Positions 20,719-32,868 are shown, counted from the first letter of the stretch. The stretch is DNA of 64,000 bases from Flavobacteriia bacterium (GCA_026391005.1 JAPLEV010000013.1:1-64000), one strand, 5' to 3'. A program made the numbers and translations. The notes: a model not told the origin generated them from the letters alone.

Positions 20719-21224
20719 AGTTGATATTTTGTATTTCATTATTTCTTATGCTTACCTCTTGTTGGCCGAGCAGTGTTAGTTTCAAAGATGCCGGATCAAT
20801 GCCAATCGAATGGAAATCCTTTCACGTAAAAACCTTAGAGGTGAATGCACCCAACTGCCCCTTATTTTATGGTGCTCAGTTGACAGAAAAGATAAAAGAC
20901 GGAGTCCAAAATAACACCAGACTTTCCCTGGCAACTAAATTAACAGATGCCGAAGTACAAATAGAAGGAGAAATATTAAATTATCAGGTCAGTCCAATAG
21001 CAATACAAAATGGTGACAATGCCTCAAAAAATAGATTGTCTTTAACCGTTCAATTTACTATAAATAGCACTAAACCAACGGAAGAAAAATTAACATTAAC
21101 GAGCAGTCGTTTTGAAGATTTTGAGGCGACAACTAATCTTTCTTCCATTGAAAATCAGCTGTTAGAAAATATAACTGAGCAAATTATCCAAGATTTGATT
21201 AATAAACTAATGAGTAACTGGTGA
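20715..21224 (+). CDS. lptE: LPS assembly lipoprotein LptE family
   Basis: Lipobox LMLTSC; 169 aa; position between a sigma-54 regulator and secG fits Bacteroidota LptE. Confidence 0.75.
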   Translation: MKLIFCISLFLMLTSCWPSSVSFKDAGSMPIEWKSFHVKTLEVNAPNCPLFYGAQLTEKIKDGVQNNTRLSLATKLTDAEVQIEGEILNYQVSPIAIQNGDNASKNRLSLTVQFTINSTKPTEEKLTLTSSRFEDFEATTNLSSIENQLLENITEQIIQDLINKLMSNW

Positions 21225-22069
21225 TATTAAATAAATTAAATATCAATCAGCATTTATTTACCCCAGAAGGGTTAAGTGAAAATACTGTTTTAACCTTTAA
21301 AGAATTAATCTCAACCTTTCCTTATGCCTCAACTTTTACAATTGCTTATTTAAAAAGTTTAAAAAATGCTGGGGACATACATTTCGAAGATGAATTATTA
21401 AAGCACGCATTTAAGATCGGGAGTAGACAAGTATTATATGATTTATTAAACCAAGAACCTTTAGAAGATTCAGATAAGCAAGTAGAAGAACTAGCGGCGA
21501 TGCATCAAGATGAAGAAATTAGTATTGGTGATGAAATAACGCATAAAGAAGCACTAATTAGCTCCGAACTCGAAAACGAGATAATTACAGATGAACTAGA
21601 AATCTTAATCAATTCATCCGCAGCGAACACCGTCTTCATAAATGAATTTAACCAACAGGAAGTCCTTGCTACAACAAACTTGGAAGAAGAAATTCCAACA
21701 AAACAAAACGATCCACAAAAAATTCAAGTTGAACCTAGAAAAATCATTATCGTTGAGCAACCAAAATCATTTAACCAATGGTTGGAGCTGGGGAATCTAC
21801 CAAATGATAAAAAAAGTGATACTCGTTTATCTACAATGATTGCAATTGAAAAACCAAAACGAGAATTTTACTCGCCAAGTAAAAAAGCAAAAGAAAGTAT
21901 TGATGAAAATAAAATGCCGGTAAGTGAAACGTTGGCAAAAATATTTGTCCTTCAGGGAAATTATCCCAAAGCAATCTATGTTTATGAACAATTAATTTTA
22001 TTATATCCAGAAAAAAAGAGTACCTTTGCAGTCCAAATAAACGCATTATTGAATAAACTAATAATTTAA
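21221..22069 (+). CDS. Hypothetical protein with a C-terminal TPR-like motif
   Basis: GTG start overlapping the upstream stop; 'PVSETLAKIFVLQGNYPKAIYVYEQLILLYPEKKSTFAVQIN'. Confidence 0.7.
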   Translation: MILNKLNINQHLFTPEGLSENTVLTFKELISTFPYASTFTIAYLKSLKNAGDIHFEDELLKHAFKIGSRQVLYDLLNQEPLEDSDKQVEELAAMHQDEEISIGDEITHKEALISSELENEIITDELEILINSSAANTVFINEFNQQEVLATTNLEEEIPTKQNDPQKIQVEPRKIIIVEQPKSFNQWLELGNLPNDKKSDTRLSTMIAIEKPKREFYSPSKKAKESIDENKMPVSETLAKIFVLQGNYPKAIYVYEQLILLYPEKKSTFAVQINALLNKLII

Positions 22070-22071
22070 TC

Positions 22072-22380
22072 ATGAATACAATTTTATCGTTAATCATTAT
22101 AGTAGCAGCGATTTTATTAACCTTAGTCATCTTTATTCAAAATCCAAAAGGTGGTGGACTGAGTTCCGATTTCGGATCTCCTTCTCAACTAGGTGGGGTA
22201 AAAAAAACAAATGAATTTATAGATAAACTAACCTGGTCTCTTGCTGGCATTATAGTAGCAAGCAGTATAATAATAACGATGCTTCAGCCAAGCATGAAAA
22301 AACCTTCTGAAAAGCAGCAGCAAAAAAAAGAAAGTAAACAAGCTCCTGCAGGTCCAAACCAGAGCAATAAACCGAATTAA
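22072..22380 (+). CDS. secG: Preprotein translocase subunit SecG
   Basis: Two TM helices; FIQNPKGGGLSSDFG. Confidence 0.9.
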   Translation: MNTILSLIIIVAAILLTLVIFIQNPKGGGLSSDFGSPSQLGGVKKTNEFIDKLTWSLAGIIVASSIIITMLQPSMKKPSEKQQQKKESKQAPAGPNQSNKPN

Positions 22381-22411
22381 TTCATAATAATTAAAAGTTA
22401 GCACAACTTTC

Positions 22412-22450
22412 AAATGTCAGTTTGTCATTTACTTACTGACATTTTTTTTG
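22412..22450 (+). terminator. Intrinsic terminator after secG
   Basis: AAATGTCAGT...ACTGACATTT stem followed by a T-run. Confidence 0.75.
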
Positions 22451-22543
22451 TTCGCTCACCTAACAAAATGTTAAATTGGCGTGAATAAGAAAATGGCATT
22501 AAATTCGTCTAAATCAAAATCGTTATTAATTAAATAAATATAT

Positions 22544-22819
22544 ATGTCATTTAAATTTAAACCTTTAGCGGATAGGGTAATTATTGAAGCCTCGCCAACT
22601 GAGCAAAAAACAGCAAGCGGAATATTCATTCCCGATACGGCAAAAGAAAAGCCATTGCAAGGCACTATAATAGCAGTTGGGGTTGGCAAAAAAGATGAGC
22701 CTATGTCATTAAAGAAAGGCGATAAAGTTCTATATGGTCAATATGCCGGAACTGAAATTAAAATTGATGGAAAAAACTACCTCATCATGAGAGAGTCGGA
22801 TGTTTATGGAATATTTTAA
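22544..22819 (+). CDS. groES: Co-chaperonin GroES
   Basis: [33 protein letters not shown]. Confidence 0.96.
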   Translation: MSFKFKPLADRVIIEASPTEQKTASGIFIPDTAKEKPLQGTIIAVGVGKKDEPMSLKKGDKVLYGQYAGTEIKIDGKNYLIMRESDVYGIF

Positions 22820-22826
22820 AACTTAA

Positions 22827-24470
<1,644 letters not shown>

Positions 24471-24475
24471 GACTA

Positions 24476-24495
24476 TAGGGCTTTCGAGCCCTTTC
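24476..24495 (+). terminator. First hairpin after groEL (UUCG tetraloop)
   Basis: AGGGCT-TTCG-AGCCCT immediately downstream of the groEL stop. Confidence 0.6.
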
Positions 24496-24543
24496 ACGTT
24501 TCTTTCTTCCCGATTTATTCGGATAGCTAGAGACGGCATTATA

Positions 24544-24579
24544 TAAAAAGCCATCGGTCTTTGATCGATGGTTTTTTTT
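24544..24579 (+). terminator. Second intrinsic terminator after groEL
   Basis: AAAAAGCCATCG...CGATGGTTTTTTT. Confidence 0.75.
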
Positions 24580-24616
24580 ATACCAAAAAAATTCTAGGTG
24601 ATAATAACTACATTAT

Positions 24617-24736
24617 AAGACCGTTGCAAAATCTTTAAATTGAGGCATTTTAAAAATTTTAAACTGAGTTAACCCTTGTTAATGAAGTGGTTAAATTTTT
24701 GGAATAACGAAGAGTTGTGGGTTTTGCAATGGTCTT
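24617..24736. mobile_element. Candidate MITE or degenerate IS remnant (~120 bp)
   Basis: AAGACCGTTGCAAAA (24617-24631) and TTTTGCAATGGTCTT (24722-24736) are inverted repeats with one mismatch in 15; flanked by TAT on both sides; no ORF inside. Confidence 0.5.
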
Positions 24737-25668
24737 TATTTTAATAAAAAACACATTGGTATTTCTAAGCGCCTTGACCAATCCTTTTCATTATGCCCCT
24801 GCTCGTTAAAGACAAGCGACTTAAAATGTTGGCGCTTATAGCGACTTGAAATAAACTCATTTAATAGTTTATGATACGGCGGATATAAGGCATCCAATTC
24901 TTTATCTCCACGGTCCAAATAAATACAATGACCACGCTGACTGGGAAGATTCCGTTTCAAAAACGAAATAAACGGGAGCATCATTTTATCAAGGTGATTC
25001 TCGTCTACCATCGCGATATTCACCATTGGCCCGTGAAAAGACATACATGCGACTTTACCAAAAATCTTCGGGTACATGCACATGGCGTACATTGAAATGA
25101 CAGCTCCCATACTAGATCCCATCATGAAGGTGTGAGATTTTCCACCATAGCAAGAAAATTCTTGCTTAACAGCAGGAATTATGGTATCTACAATCCATTT
25201 TAAATATGCATCAGCACGCAATTCTTGATGCCATAATTCTCGTATATATTTCCCGGAAAAATTGGTGTCTAAATCAGAATAAATTGCTTCGGGAAAAAAT
25301 TCAGCATAACGGTTTAAAGGATCATTCCAAATTCCAACCACAATCGTTGGATTAATTTTTCCATCAATCAGCAGAGAACTTAATACTTCGTCTACTTTCC
25401 ATTCTTGATGATTCCATGTTTGCGTTGAATCAAAAAGCATTTGACCGTCGTGCATATACAAAACATTGTATTTTTTTTTCGGAGAATACTGATCAGGAAG
25501 CCAAATATCAATCCTGCGTGACTCACCATTTTTTTGCGCTTTATAACTTCGTAAGGAACTATATTTCAAGTTTAATTGCTGCATCCGAACCGAATCTAAC
25601 ACCAGCACTTGCCCAATTATTTGACAGAATGAAAAAATAAAAAAGAAGCATAAACAATACTTAATCAT
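24736..25668 (-). CDS. Putative esterase, alpha/beta hydrolase (esterase D-like)
   Basis: Start placed at MIKYCLCFFFIFSFC (25668); 'KKYNVLYMHDGQMLFD', GSSMGA nucleophile elbow. Confidence 0.85.
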   Translation of the reverse strand: MIKYCLCFFFIFSFCQIIGQVLVLDSVRMQQLNLKYSSLRSYKAQKNGESRRIDIWLPDQYSPKKKYNVLYMHDGQMLFDSTQTWNHQEWKVDEVLSSLLIDGKINPTIVVGIWNDPLNRYAEFFPEAIYSDLDTNFSGKYIRELWHQELRADAYLKWIVDTIIPAVKQEFSCYGGKSHTFMMGSSMGAVISMYAMCMYPKIFGKVACMSFHGPMVNIAMVDENHLDKMMLPFISFLKRNLPSQRGHCIYLDRGDKELDALYPPYHKLLNEFISSRYKRQHFKSLVFNEQGHNEKDWSRRLEIPMCFLLK

Positions 25669-25756
25669 AATCGTTAAAATAGTACTATAAAAAGCAAATA
25701 TAATTTCATTTATCCCCAATGCAATGCTTATTTTTGTGGCTTGAATTAAATACACC

Positions 25757-28700
25757 ATGATAAATCGCTTATTGAAAAACTTTTTTGCCATGCGTTTTAT
25801 TTCCATGGGATTGCTATTATTCCTTATAGCTATTGGCGGTGCTACTTTTCTCGAGTCTATTTACGGCATACAAACCGCTAAAATTGTAGTTTATAACGCC
25901 AATTGGTTTACGATTCTTCTTGTTTATTTGAGCTTCGGATTAATTTCAAATATTATAACGCATCAAATGTGGCAGGCAAAAAAAATTGCGGTTTTAAGTT
26001 TTCACGTTGCCTTTTTAATAATCATGATTGGTTCGGCACTAACACGATACACGGGATTTGAAGGCCTAATGGTGATAAGAGAAGGCGATTCTATTGATTT
26101 TATTTATTCTGCAGATCCAAAATTATTGATTTATGCAAGGGACGAGGAAAAATCGAAAACTGAAGCACACCAAACATTTATGAGCCCTGTTGACATACCT
26201 ATGTTTGGAAACGATTTTAGTTATACGTTAATTTTTGGTGAAAAGAAAATTTTAGTTGAGTATAAAGATTTTCAATCCAAGATGATTGATAGTATAGAAA
26301 TAAATAAATCTTACAACGAGGATGTAATTGATATAATTACCAATGGTATGCAATCCAATTATTTAGGGAAAAATGAAGTTCTCGATGTCGGAAATATCCC
26401 CATCAGCTTTGGAAAAGAACTTTCTGTACCTGGTATTGAAATCAAATCCTCCGGTAAAAATTATTTAATAAAAACTTCCTTGCCGGTTCGGTATCTACCG
26501 ATGTCGCAAATGCAAAAAGCAAGACAAACGGGTGCCGCCATTCCCGACAGTGCCTACCACCTGATTGCACTAAACACTTGGGATACCATGCGCACCACCA
26601 CACTATATCAAGCGGGAAGCGAACAGTTTGTAATTAAACAAATAATTAGACATGCTCGAAAAAAATTAATCGCCTCGGGAAAGAAAAATGTTGGTGCTGA
26701 TTATTTAACAGTAAAGGCATCTTGTGGCGAGGAATCAAAAATTGTTCGTTTAGTTGGTGGAATGGGCGCTTTACCTACAGCAGACACTTTTATGATGGCT
26801 GGCATCAGAATCCAATTAGAATATGGTTCTGTGAGGATACCACTTCCTTTTTCTGTAGCATGTAATGAATTCACGCTTATAAAATACCCGGGCTCTGAAT
26901 CTCCATCATCCTTCGAAAGTGAATTAACCATTATAGATCTAAAAAACAACTATTATAAAAAGCGTAAAGTTTTCATGAACAATGTAACCGATTATAAAGG
27001 CTACCGGTTTTTTCAATCTAGCTATGATTTAGACGATCCCAAAACACCGGAAAATGAGGAAGGGACGCGATTAAGTGTAAACTACGACGAAGCTGGCACA
27101 AATGTAACTTACCTTGGCTACTTATTGATGGCCATTGGAATGATCTTGTCTATTTTCTCCCCAAATGGACGATTTAGAGACTTAAATTCTAAACTTAAAA
27201 AGTTAAAAGAACATAAAAAAAGCGCGCTGCTTATTTTGCTATTGCTAAGTACAACTATAAGCAATAATGGCTTTGGGCAACACACTCATTCGAAAAATGA
27301 AAAAAGAGCTATTCACAGGGTGATTAGTGCTCCACACTCGGAAGAATTAGCATCCTTATTAGTACAGAATTATGAAGGTCGGATTGTCCCTTTTCATTCG
27401 TTGAGCGACCAATTATTAAGAAAAATACATGGTAAAAATAAATACAAGGACTTAAATTGTGTTCAGGTTATTATGAGCATGCACATGTATCCGAACTATT
27501 GGGCAGAGGAGGCGTTAATTGCTGTGCCTGCCGTACTACAAGAACGTCTGAAACTCAAAAAATATGTGCCTGTTACAGATTTAGTGGCAAGCAATGGTAA
27601 CTTTAAATGGTTGTCTATCTACCAGACTGCATTTCAAAAATCAGAATCGAAACGAGACGAATTCGATAAAAAAATCATCAAGTTAAATGAAAAGTTTGAA
27701 GTAATAAATAGCATTTTTGCCTGGCAATACATGCGCATTATTCCAAAAAAGAATGATGCCAATAACTCCTGGTATATCCCTATGCAAATGTCATTAATGA
27801 AAGTCGATTCACTTTCAACAATTGAAACGCTAAAGTATTTATCATTCGTAGACAAGGCATCGAAGACAGGGCAATACAGTAATGCCACCTCACAATTAAA
27901 AAACATTAAAGAATTCCAACGCAGAACAGGTGCGAATGTCGTGCCTTCTGAGTCGAGGGTTAGTATTGAGATTAGTTATAATAAAATGCAAATATTCCTT
28001 AATACTTGGCGAGTATATTTAAGTGTTGGGTTTTTGATGCTGGTTCTTTTTTATATCTCCGTCTTCACAAAAATAGATTCTCGACTAACAAAAACACTTG
28101 CGATCGTAAGAAAAGTATTTGTTTTCATTCTGATTGTTTTCTTCGTTTATCATGGTGTGGGACTTGGTTTCAGGTGGTATATTTCGGAACATGCCCCATG
28201 GAGTAATGGCTACGAAGCAGTAATCTTTATTGCATGGATAACCATGATTGCCGGTTTTCTTTTTTCACGTAAAAATGAAGTGGTATTACCCGGGACAGTT
28301 ATCCTTGCTGCCTTAATGATATTTGTGACGGAGATGAATCTATTAGATCCGGAAATCACCCCACTCGTTCCCGTGCTTAAATCTTATTGGTTGATGATTC
28401 ACGTAGCAATTATTACAGGAAGTTATGGATTCTTAGGATTGGCATGTATTCTCGGTTTATTAAATCTTATCCTCTACATTATCCGAAGAAAATCAAACGG
28501 AGAAATTGTTAGTCGCAATATTACTGAACTTACTTATATTTCAGAAATGACTATGACCATTGGCGTATTTATGCTTACCATTGGCACCTTCCTTGGTGGA
28601 ATTTGGGCGAACGAATCTTGGGGCAGATATTGGGGCTGGGATCCAAAAGAAACATGGGCTTTAGTTTCTGTTTTGGTTTATGCGGTAATTTTACATTTCC

Positions 28701-28960
28701 GTTATATTCCAGCAATGAAAAGTAAATTTATTTTCAATGTGGCTTCTTTTTGGGGTTATTCCGCTATTTTATTTACCTTTTTTGGCGTAAATTTCATGCT
28801 CGTAGGCTTGCATTCATATGCACAGGGAGATGGATTAGGTAAAATGCCAAGTTGGGTAATTATTTCCATTGTATTCTTCTTTTTGTTAACTATAGTTGCG
28901 GGTATTCGCAATAAATCTCATAATAAATCACCTTCTAAATCCCTCCAAATTGAATCCTGA
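25757..28960 (+). CDS. Fused ResB-CcsA cytochrome c biogenesis protein (CcsBA type)
   Basis: 1067 aa multi-TM; C-terminal WANESWGRYWGWDPKETWALVSVLVYA. Confidence 0.9.
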   Translation: MINRLLKNFFAMRFISMGLLLFLIAIGGATFLESIYGIQTAKIVVYNANWFTILLVYLSFGLISNIITHQMWQAKKIAVLSFHVAFLIIMIGSALTRYTGFEGLMVIREGDSIDFIYSADPKLLIYARDEEKSKTEAHQTFMSPVDIPMFGNDFSYTLIFGEKKILVEYKDFQSKMIDSIEINKSYNEDVIDIITNGMQSNYLGKNEVLDVGNIPISFGKELSVPGIEIKSSGKNYLIKTSLPVRYLPMSQMQKARQTGAAIPDSAYHLIALNTWDTMRTTTLYQAGSEQFVIKQIIRHARKKLIASGKKNVGADYLTVKASCGEESKIVRLVGGMGALPTADTFMMAGIRIQLEYGSVRIPLPFSVACNEFTLIKYPGSESPSSFESELTIIDLKNNYYKKRKVFMNNVTDYKGYRFFQSSYDLDDPKTPENEEGTRLSVNYDEAGTNVTYLGYLLMAIGMILSIFSPNGRFRDLNSKLKKLKEHKKSALLILLLLSTTISNNGFGQHTHSKNEKRAIHRVISAPHSEELASLLVQNYEGRIVPFHSLSDQLLRKIHGKNKYKDLNCVQVIMSMHMYPNYWAEEALIAVPAVLQERLKLKKYVPVTDLVASNGNFKWLSIYQTAFQKSESKRDEFDKKIIKLNEKFEVINSIFAWQYMRIIPKKNDANNSWYIPMQMSLMKVDSLSTIETLKYLSFVDKASKTGQYSNATSQLKNIKEFQRRTGANVVPSESRVSIEISYNKMQIFLNTWRVYLSVGFLMLVLFYISVFTKIDSRLTKTLAIVRKVFVFILIVFFVYHGVGLGFRWYISEHAPWSNGYEAVIFIAWITMIAGFLFSRKNEVVLPGTVILAALMIFVTEMNLLDPEITPLVPVLKSYWLMIHVAIITGSYGFLGLACILGLLNLILYIIRRKSNGEIVSRNITELTYISEMTMTIGVFMLTIGTFLGGIWANESWGRYWGWDPKETWALVSVLVYAVILHFRYIPAMKSKFIFNVASFWGYSAILFTFFGVNFMLVGLHSYAQGDGLGKMPSWVIISIVFFFLLTIVAGIRNKSHNKSPSKSLQIES

Positions 28961-29627
28961 AAATATATTGTACGAGGATAACCATGTTATTGTAATTAAT
29001 AAATTACCCTCAGAGATTGTTCAAGGGGATAAAACAGGAGATAAAACGATGCCTGATGGTATAAAAGAATACCTAAAAGAAAAATACAATAAACCAGGTA
29101 ATGTTTTTTGTGGAGTAGTGCATCGCTTAGATCGCCCAACCAGTGGAGCGGTTATATTCGCAAAGACGAGCAAAGGATTGGAGCGATTAAACGCTCAATT
29201 TAGAGAAAAAGAGACGCATAAAGTATATTGGGCTATCGTAGAAAATGCGCCAAAAGAAATAACTGGAGAGTTGATTCATTTTTTAAAAAAAAATGAGAAG
29301 CAAAATAAAAGTTATGTCTGTACAACTAAAACATTAGGTGGTAAAGAGGCCAAATTAAACTATCGCCTAATTAAGTCCTCCGATAATTATCATCTGCTAG
29401 AAGTAAATTTAGAGACTGGCCGCCATCATCAAATTCGTGCTCAATTATCTACAATTGGTTGTATCATAAAAGGGGATTTGAAATATGGGGCAAAAAGATC
29501 GAATCCCGATGGATCAATTTGTTTGCATGCACGCGAACTATCCTTTATTCACCCAACTTCCAAAGAACCTATTACTATAATCGCACCCGTTCCAAGCGAA
29601 CCAATTTGGCAATTTTTCGAACAATAA
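28950..29627 (+). CDS. RluA-family pseudouridine synthase
   Basis: VVHRLDRPTSGAVIFAKT; likely TTG start at 28950 overlapping ccsBA (the ORF track also permits TTG at 28896). Confidence 0.88.
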   Translation: MNPENILYEDNHVIVINKLPSEIVQGDKTGDKTMPDGIKEYLKEKYNKPGNVFCGVVHRLDRPTSGAVIFAKTSKGLERLNAQFREKETHKVYWAIVENAPKEITGELIHFLKKNEKQNKSYVCTTKTLGGKEAKLNYRLIKSSDNYHLLEVNLETGRHHQIRAQLSTIGCIIKGDLKYGAKRSNPDGSICLHARELSFIHPTSKEPITIIAPVPSEPIWQFFEQ

Positions 29628-29629
29628 AA

Positions 29630-29657
29630 AAGGCCGTTTCTTAGAAACGACCTTCAT
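29630..29657. terminator. Terminator between convergent genes
   Basis: AAGGCCGTTTC-TTA-GAAACGACCTT imperfect hairpin. Confidence 0.6.
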
Positions 29658-29675
29658 TAAATTCCAACTTTAATA

Positions 29676-30146
29676 TTAATTTCCAGTAGGTGCACCAGTA
29701 TTATTTACAGGAGCTCCTCCCTCAGGAGCAGGACCTACTTCACCTTTTATTTTAAGTGTTGCTTCGTAATAAATCGGCATGCCTTTATCATCTTTTCCAG
29801 TTACGACATTTGTAAAAACAGTAACTGCTTTATTTATTGGACCTGGTCTTTTTGTGTCATACTTTACACGGATAGAACCAGATGCACCTGGAGCGATTGG
29901 CTCCTTAGACCACTCAGGAACAGTACATCCACAAGAACCCTTCGCATTAGATATAATTAAAGGCTCATTACCTGTATTTTTAAATTCAAATGTGCAATAT
30001 GGGTCTGCATCGTATTTAATTGATCCATAATCATGCGTGTCCTTGGAGAATTCAATTTTTGATCCCTTATCTATTTGAGCTAAGGTTGTGTTCATTGCTA
30101 CTGCAGCAACGAATAAAATGCTAAATGTTAAGATTAATTTTTTCAT
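29676..30146 (-). CDS. DUF1573 domain-containing protein
   Basis: 'F.FKNTGNEPLIISNAKGSCGCTVPEWSKEPIAPGASGSIRVKYDTKRPG'. Confidence 0.88.
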   Translation of the reverse strand: MKKLILTFSILFVAAVAMNTTLAQIDKGSKIEFSKDTHDYGSIKYDADPYCTFEFKNTGNEPLIISNAKGSCGCTVPEWSKEPIAPGASGSIRVKYDTKRPGPINKAVTVFTNVVTGKDDKGMPIYYEATLKIKGEVGPAPEGGAPVNNTGAPTGN

Positions 30147-30225
30147 AGGGTTTAGTTTTTATCAAAAGTACAACGTATTTGTGAGCGAGAAAAAAATTAA
30201 CAGAACATTAACAAGATTAAAATTT

Positions 30226-30828
30226 TTACTTCTTACTGTTAGATGCCTTTTTCGATTGGAAGTTAACGTATTCGAAAAAATTCATCTTAATATATTTTAA
30301 GCGCATTATTATTCCCTCGCGCGTTTCGGGTGCTACTGTAGGTTCCTTTAATAATAGCGTATAATATCTTCTAACCATCGCCGTATCTCTCGGCTCAATT
30401 CCCGAGTCATAAGCAGAACCCATACTTTCTAAAAGAAAATCACGATTTTGAAAATTAGGGAAATTAGCCAAAAGCGTATCTCCATACGCTACGGAATTTT
30501 CTAGCGCGTTCAAATCCATATACTTAATATGAATTTTGAAAAGACATTCTGCTGAATATGGGTCATTTGGAAATCGTTTATAATAAGTCTTGAGACGATT
30601 AATTAACTCTATGTAGGTTAAATTTGGAATTAATTTTATACTGCTTTTATTTTGCAGCATCCCTGCAATAGAATCCTCCATTTGTTTAATAGAACCCTTT
30701 AATTCAATGCTAGAAAATGTCCCCTCTTTATTTTTAAGCGCATCAACTTTTTCAGAAGTAGCATCTTTACAAGATACCAACAGCACTATTATTAATGTGA
30801 GTAAGAATAAACTTTTATTTATCATCAT
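30226..30828 (-). CDS. Hypothetical TPR-like lipoprotein
   Basis: Lipobox VLLVSC; YYKRFPNDPYSAECLFKI helical repeat. Confidence 0.65.
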   Translation of the reverse strand: MMINKSLFLLTLIIVLLVSCKDATSEKVDALKNKEGTFSSIELKGSIKQMEDSIAGMLQNKSSIKLIPNLTYIELINRLKTYYKRFPNDPYSAECLFKIHIKYMDLNALENSVAYGDTLLANFPNFQNRDFLLESMGSAYDSGIEPRDTAMVRRYYTLLLKEPTVAPETREGIIMRLKYIKMNFFEYVNFQSKKASNSKK

Positions 30829-30830
30829 TA

Positions 30831-31415
30831 CTATTTTTTCTTATTAAATTTCATTTTATAGTCAACTTCAACTATCCCTATTGAAACATTGCTTAATCGT
30901 TTCGAAAGCAACTTCTTTTTGAGCGGAGATAATTTATCCGTGAATAAAATCCCCTCCAAATGGTCATATTCATGTTGAATTATGCGTGCCTTATACCCAT
31001 CAAATTCATCGCGATGAAAAGACCCATTTTCATCATAATAAGAAACGCAAATTTTTTCCTTTCGATTGACATTCTCACGAATCTTAGGAATGGATAAACA
31101 TCCTTCTTGAAAAGCCCATAAATCACCTGATTCCTCCTCAATAATAGGATTAATAAATACTTTTTTAAATCCCTCTATTCCAATCGCTTTAGGGTCAATT
31201 TCTTCCCCCTCCTCATTCGCAAAGGGCGATCCATCGACAATAAACAAGCGAATACTTTCGCCAATTTGAGGAGCAGCAAGACCAACGCCTTTAGCAGCAT
31301 ACATTGTTTCGAACATATCTGCCAAAAGAGACGATAAACCCTCAAAATTTTCCGGCAGATCATCAGCAATCCTCTTTAAGATTGGATTACCAAAAGCAAT
31401 AATAGGCAAAATCAT
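30831..31415 (-). CDS. def: Peptide deformylase
   Basis: GVGLAAPQIG, EGCLSIP, QHEYDHLEG. Confidence 0.96.
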   Translation of the reverse strand: MILPIIAFGNPILKRIADDLPENFEGLSSLLADMFETMYAAKGVGLAAPQIGESIRLFIVDGSPFANEEGEEIDPKAIGIEGFKKVFINPIIEEESGDLWAFQEGCLSIPKIRENVNRKEKICVSYYDENGSFHRDEFDGYKARIIQHEYDHLEGILFTDKLSPLKKKLLSKRLSNVSIGIVEVDYKMKFNKKK

Positions 31416-31450
31416 GTCAACTAATTTAGTGCAAAAGTAATGAAAGGGGC

Positions 31451-31861
31451 TTATAATTCATAGCTTTCCATGTAATCCTGTAATATCAAGGTAGCACTTA
31501 TTGTGTCTACTAATCCTTTGTTTTTTTTTTGTTTAGCCTTTCCTCCTTGATGTATTACCTGCATGGCCCGGGATGAGGACATACGTTCATCTTGCAATTC
31601 AACAGGTAAGTTGAATTGCTTTTCTAAAGCTGATTTAAATAAACGGACGTTTTCCGTAATATGCGTATCAGAACCATCCAAAGAGGTTGGGAATCCCAAA
31701 ACAATTAATTTGATTTTTTCCTTTGGAATCAATTTAATTAAAAATTCCATTAGTTTTTCAGATGGCACCGCTAATAATGGACTAGCAATTAAACCCAAAT
31801 CATCCGTAATAGCAAGTCCTGTTCTTTTTAATCCGAAATCAATTCCTAATGCTTTTTCCAT
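31451..31861 (-). CDS. ruvX: Holliday junction resolvase RuvX/YqgF
   Basis: Start MEKALGIDFGLKRTGLAITD (31861); ERMSS motif. Confidence 0.93.
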   Translation of the reverse strand: MEKALGIDFGLKRTGLAITDDLGLIASPLLAVPSEKLMEFLIKLIPKEKIKLIVLGFPTSLDGSDTHITENVRLFKSALEKQFNLPVELQDERMSSSRAMQVIHQGGKAKQKKNKGLVDTISATLILQDYMESYEL

Positions 31862-32020
31862 TCTGTAAAGATACTTAATGTTTATTATGTCAAAAATAGA
31901 ATAGCGATACCTAAAAAAAAACACTTTTAATCCAACAAGCTTAAAAACACTAAAAATAAATCTATTTTTGTAACGCAATAAAAAATTCTAACTTTAAGAA
32001 AGGCAATTAATCTGCTATTT

Positions 32021-32818
32021 ATGACCTTGAAAAATATATCCATTCTGATTCTTACCCTATTGGTTATGTTTGCTTGCCAAACAAAGTCTAAACCATTACA
32101 AGATCCAAATATTACCGTTAAAAATGGGATTAGTTCTTTTAAAGATGGAGCTAAATATGAAAAAGTAATAAAGCAAATTGACGGAAACAAATCATTAATC
32201 CAAATTCGTAGCTTGTTGTATACTAATGACGCAGGTAAAACTCAATCAGTCTCTGGGTTAATTGATAAAAATGGCGAGATATTAAAATTATCTCAAGAAT
32301 ATTCAGATGGTAAAGGGATTAAAGTAATCCTAGATTTCTATTTTGAAAATAGGAGACTAATTTGCACCCTAAACAAAACTTTGTTTGTTGACGATAAGAG
32401 GGGTTATTGTAGGGAAATAAAGTCATACTACATTGAAAATGATATGGTTGTCTATTGCTGTTCAAGAAAAGCAAAAGATGAAGAGAGTATCGCCTCGCTT
32501 AACTTTCGTACCGATAAAAAATATAGCTTTAAAATTGACGAGGCTTTAGAAATTTTAAATCAAAAAGGGCGATTTGAAACTCGATTTCAAAGCTTTATGA
32601 GTATTGGAGGTAAAGAATTTATTATTGTTAGCGCAATTGGAAAAGATCCTTATTATTCTGTTTTAGCCGTTCAGCCGGATGACAAGGCAATTCAAATGCT
32701 TAAAAAAAATGAAGGGAAATTCCTTAATAAATTACTGAAAGTAGAATTTGTGGAAATTACAGAATCAAATGGATTTAGCTTTCAAGGCCTAACAAATGTA
32801 AAGATGATTGAAGAATAA
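32021..32818 (+). CDS. Hypothetical lipoprotein
   Basis: Lipobox LVMFAC; preceded by TATTTTTG at 31963-31970. Confidence 0.65.
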   Translation: MTLKNISILILTLLVMFACQTKSKPLQDPNITVKNGISSFKDGAKYEKVIKQIDGNKSLIQIRSLLYTNDAGKTQSVSGLIDKNGEILKLSQEYSDGKGIKVILDFYFENRRLICTLNKTLFVDDKRGYCREIKSYYIENDMVVYCCSRKAKDEESIASLNFRTDKKYSFKIDEALEILNQKGRFETRFQSFMSIGGKEFIIVSAIGKDPYYSVLAVQPDDKAIQMLKKNEGKFLNKLLKVEFVEITESNGFSFQGLTNVKMIEE

Positions 32819-32868
32819 TCATTCCTTGATTTTTCGTACCTTTGACGACTTTTAAGTTAAAGAACAAA

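Noticed and set aside
22381-22543. Possible CIRCE/HrcA operator upstream of groES
   Set aside because: Only a TTAGCAC half-site-like string is present; the inverted repeat here is better explained as the secG terminator.
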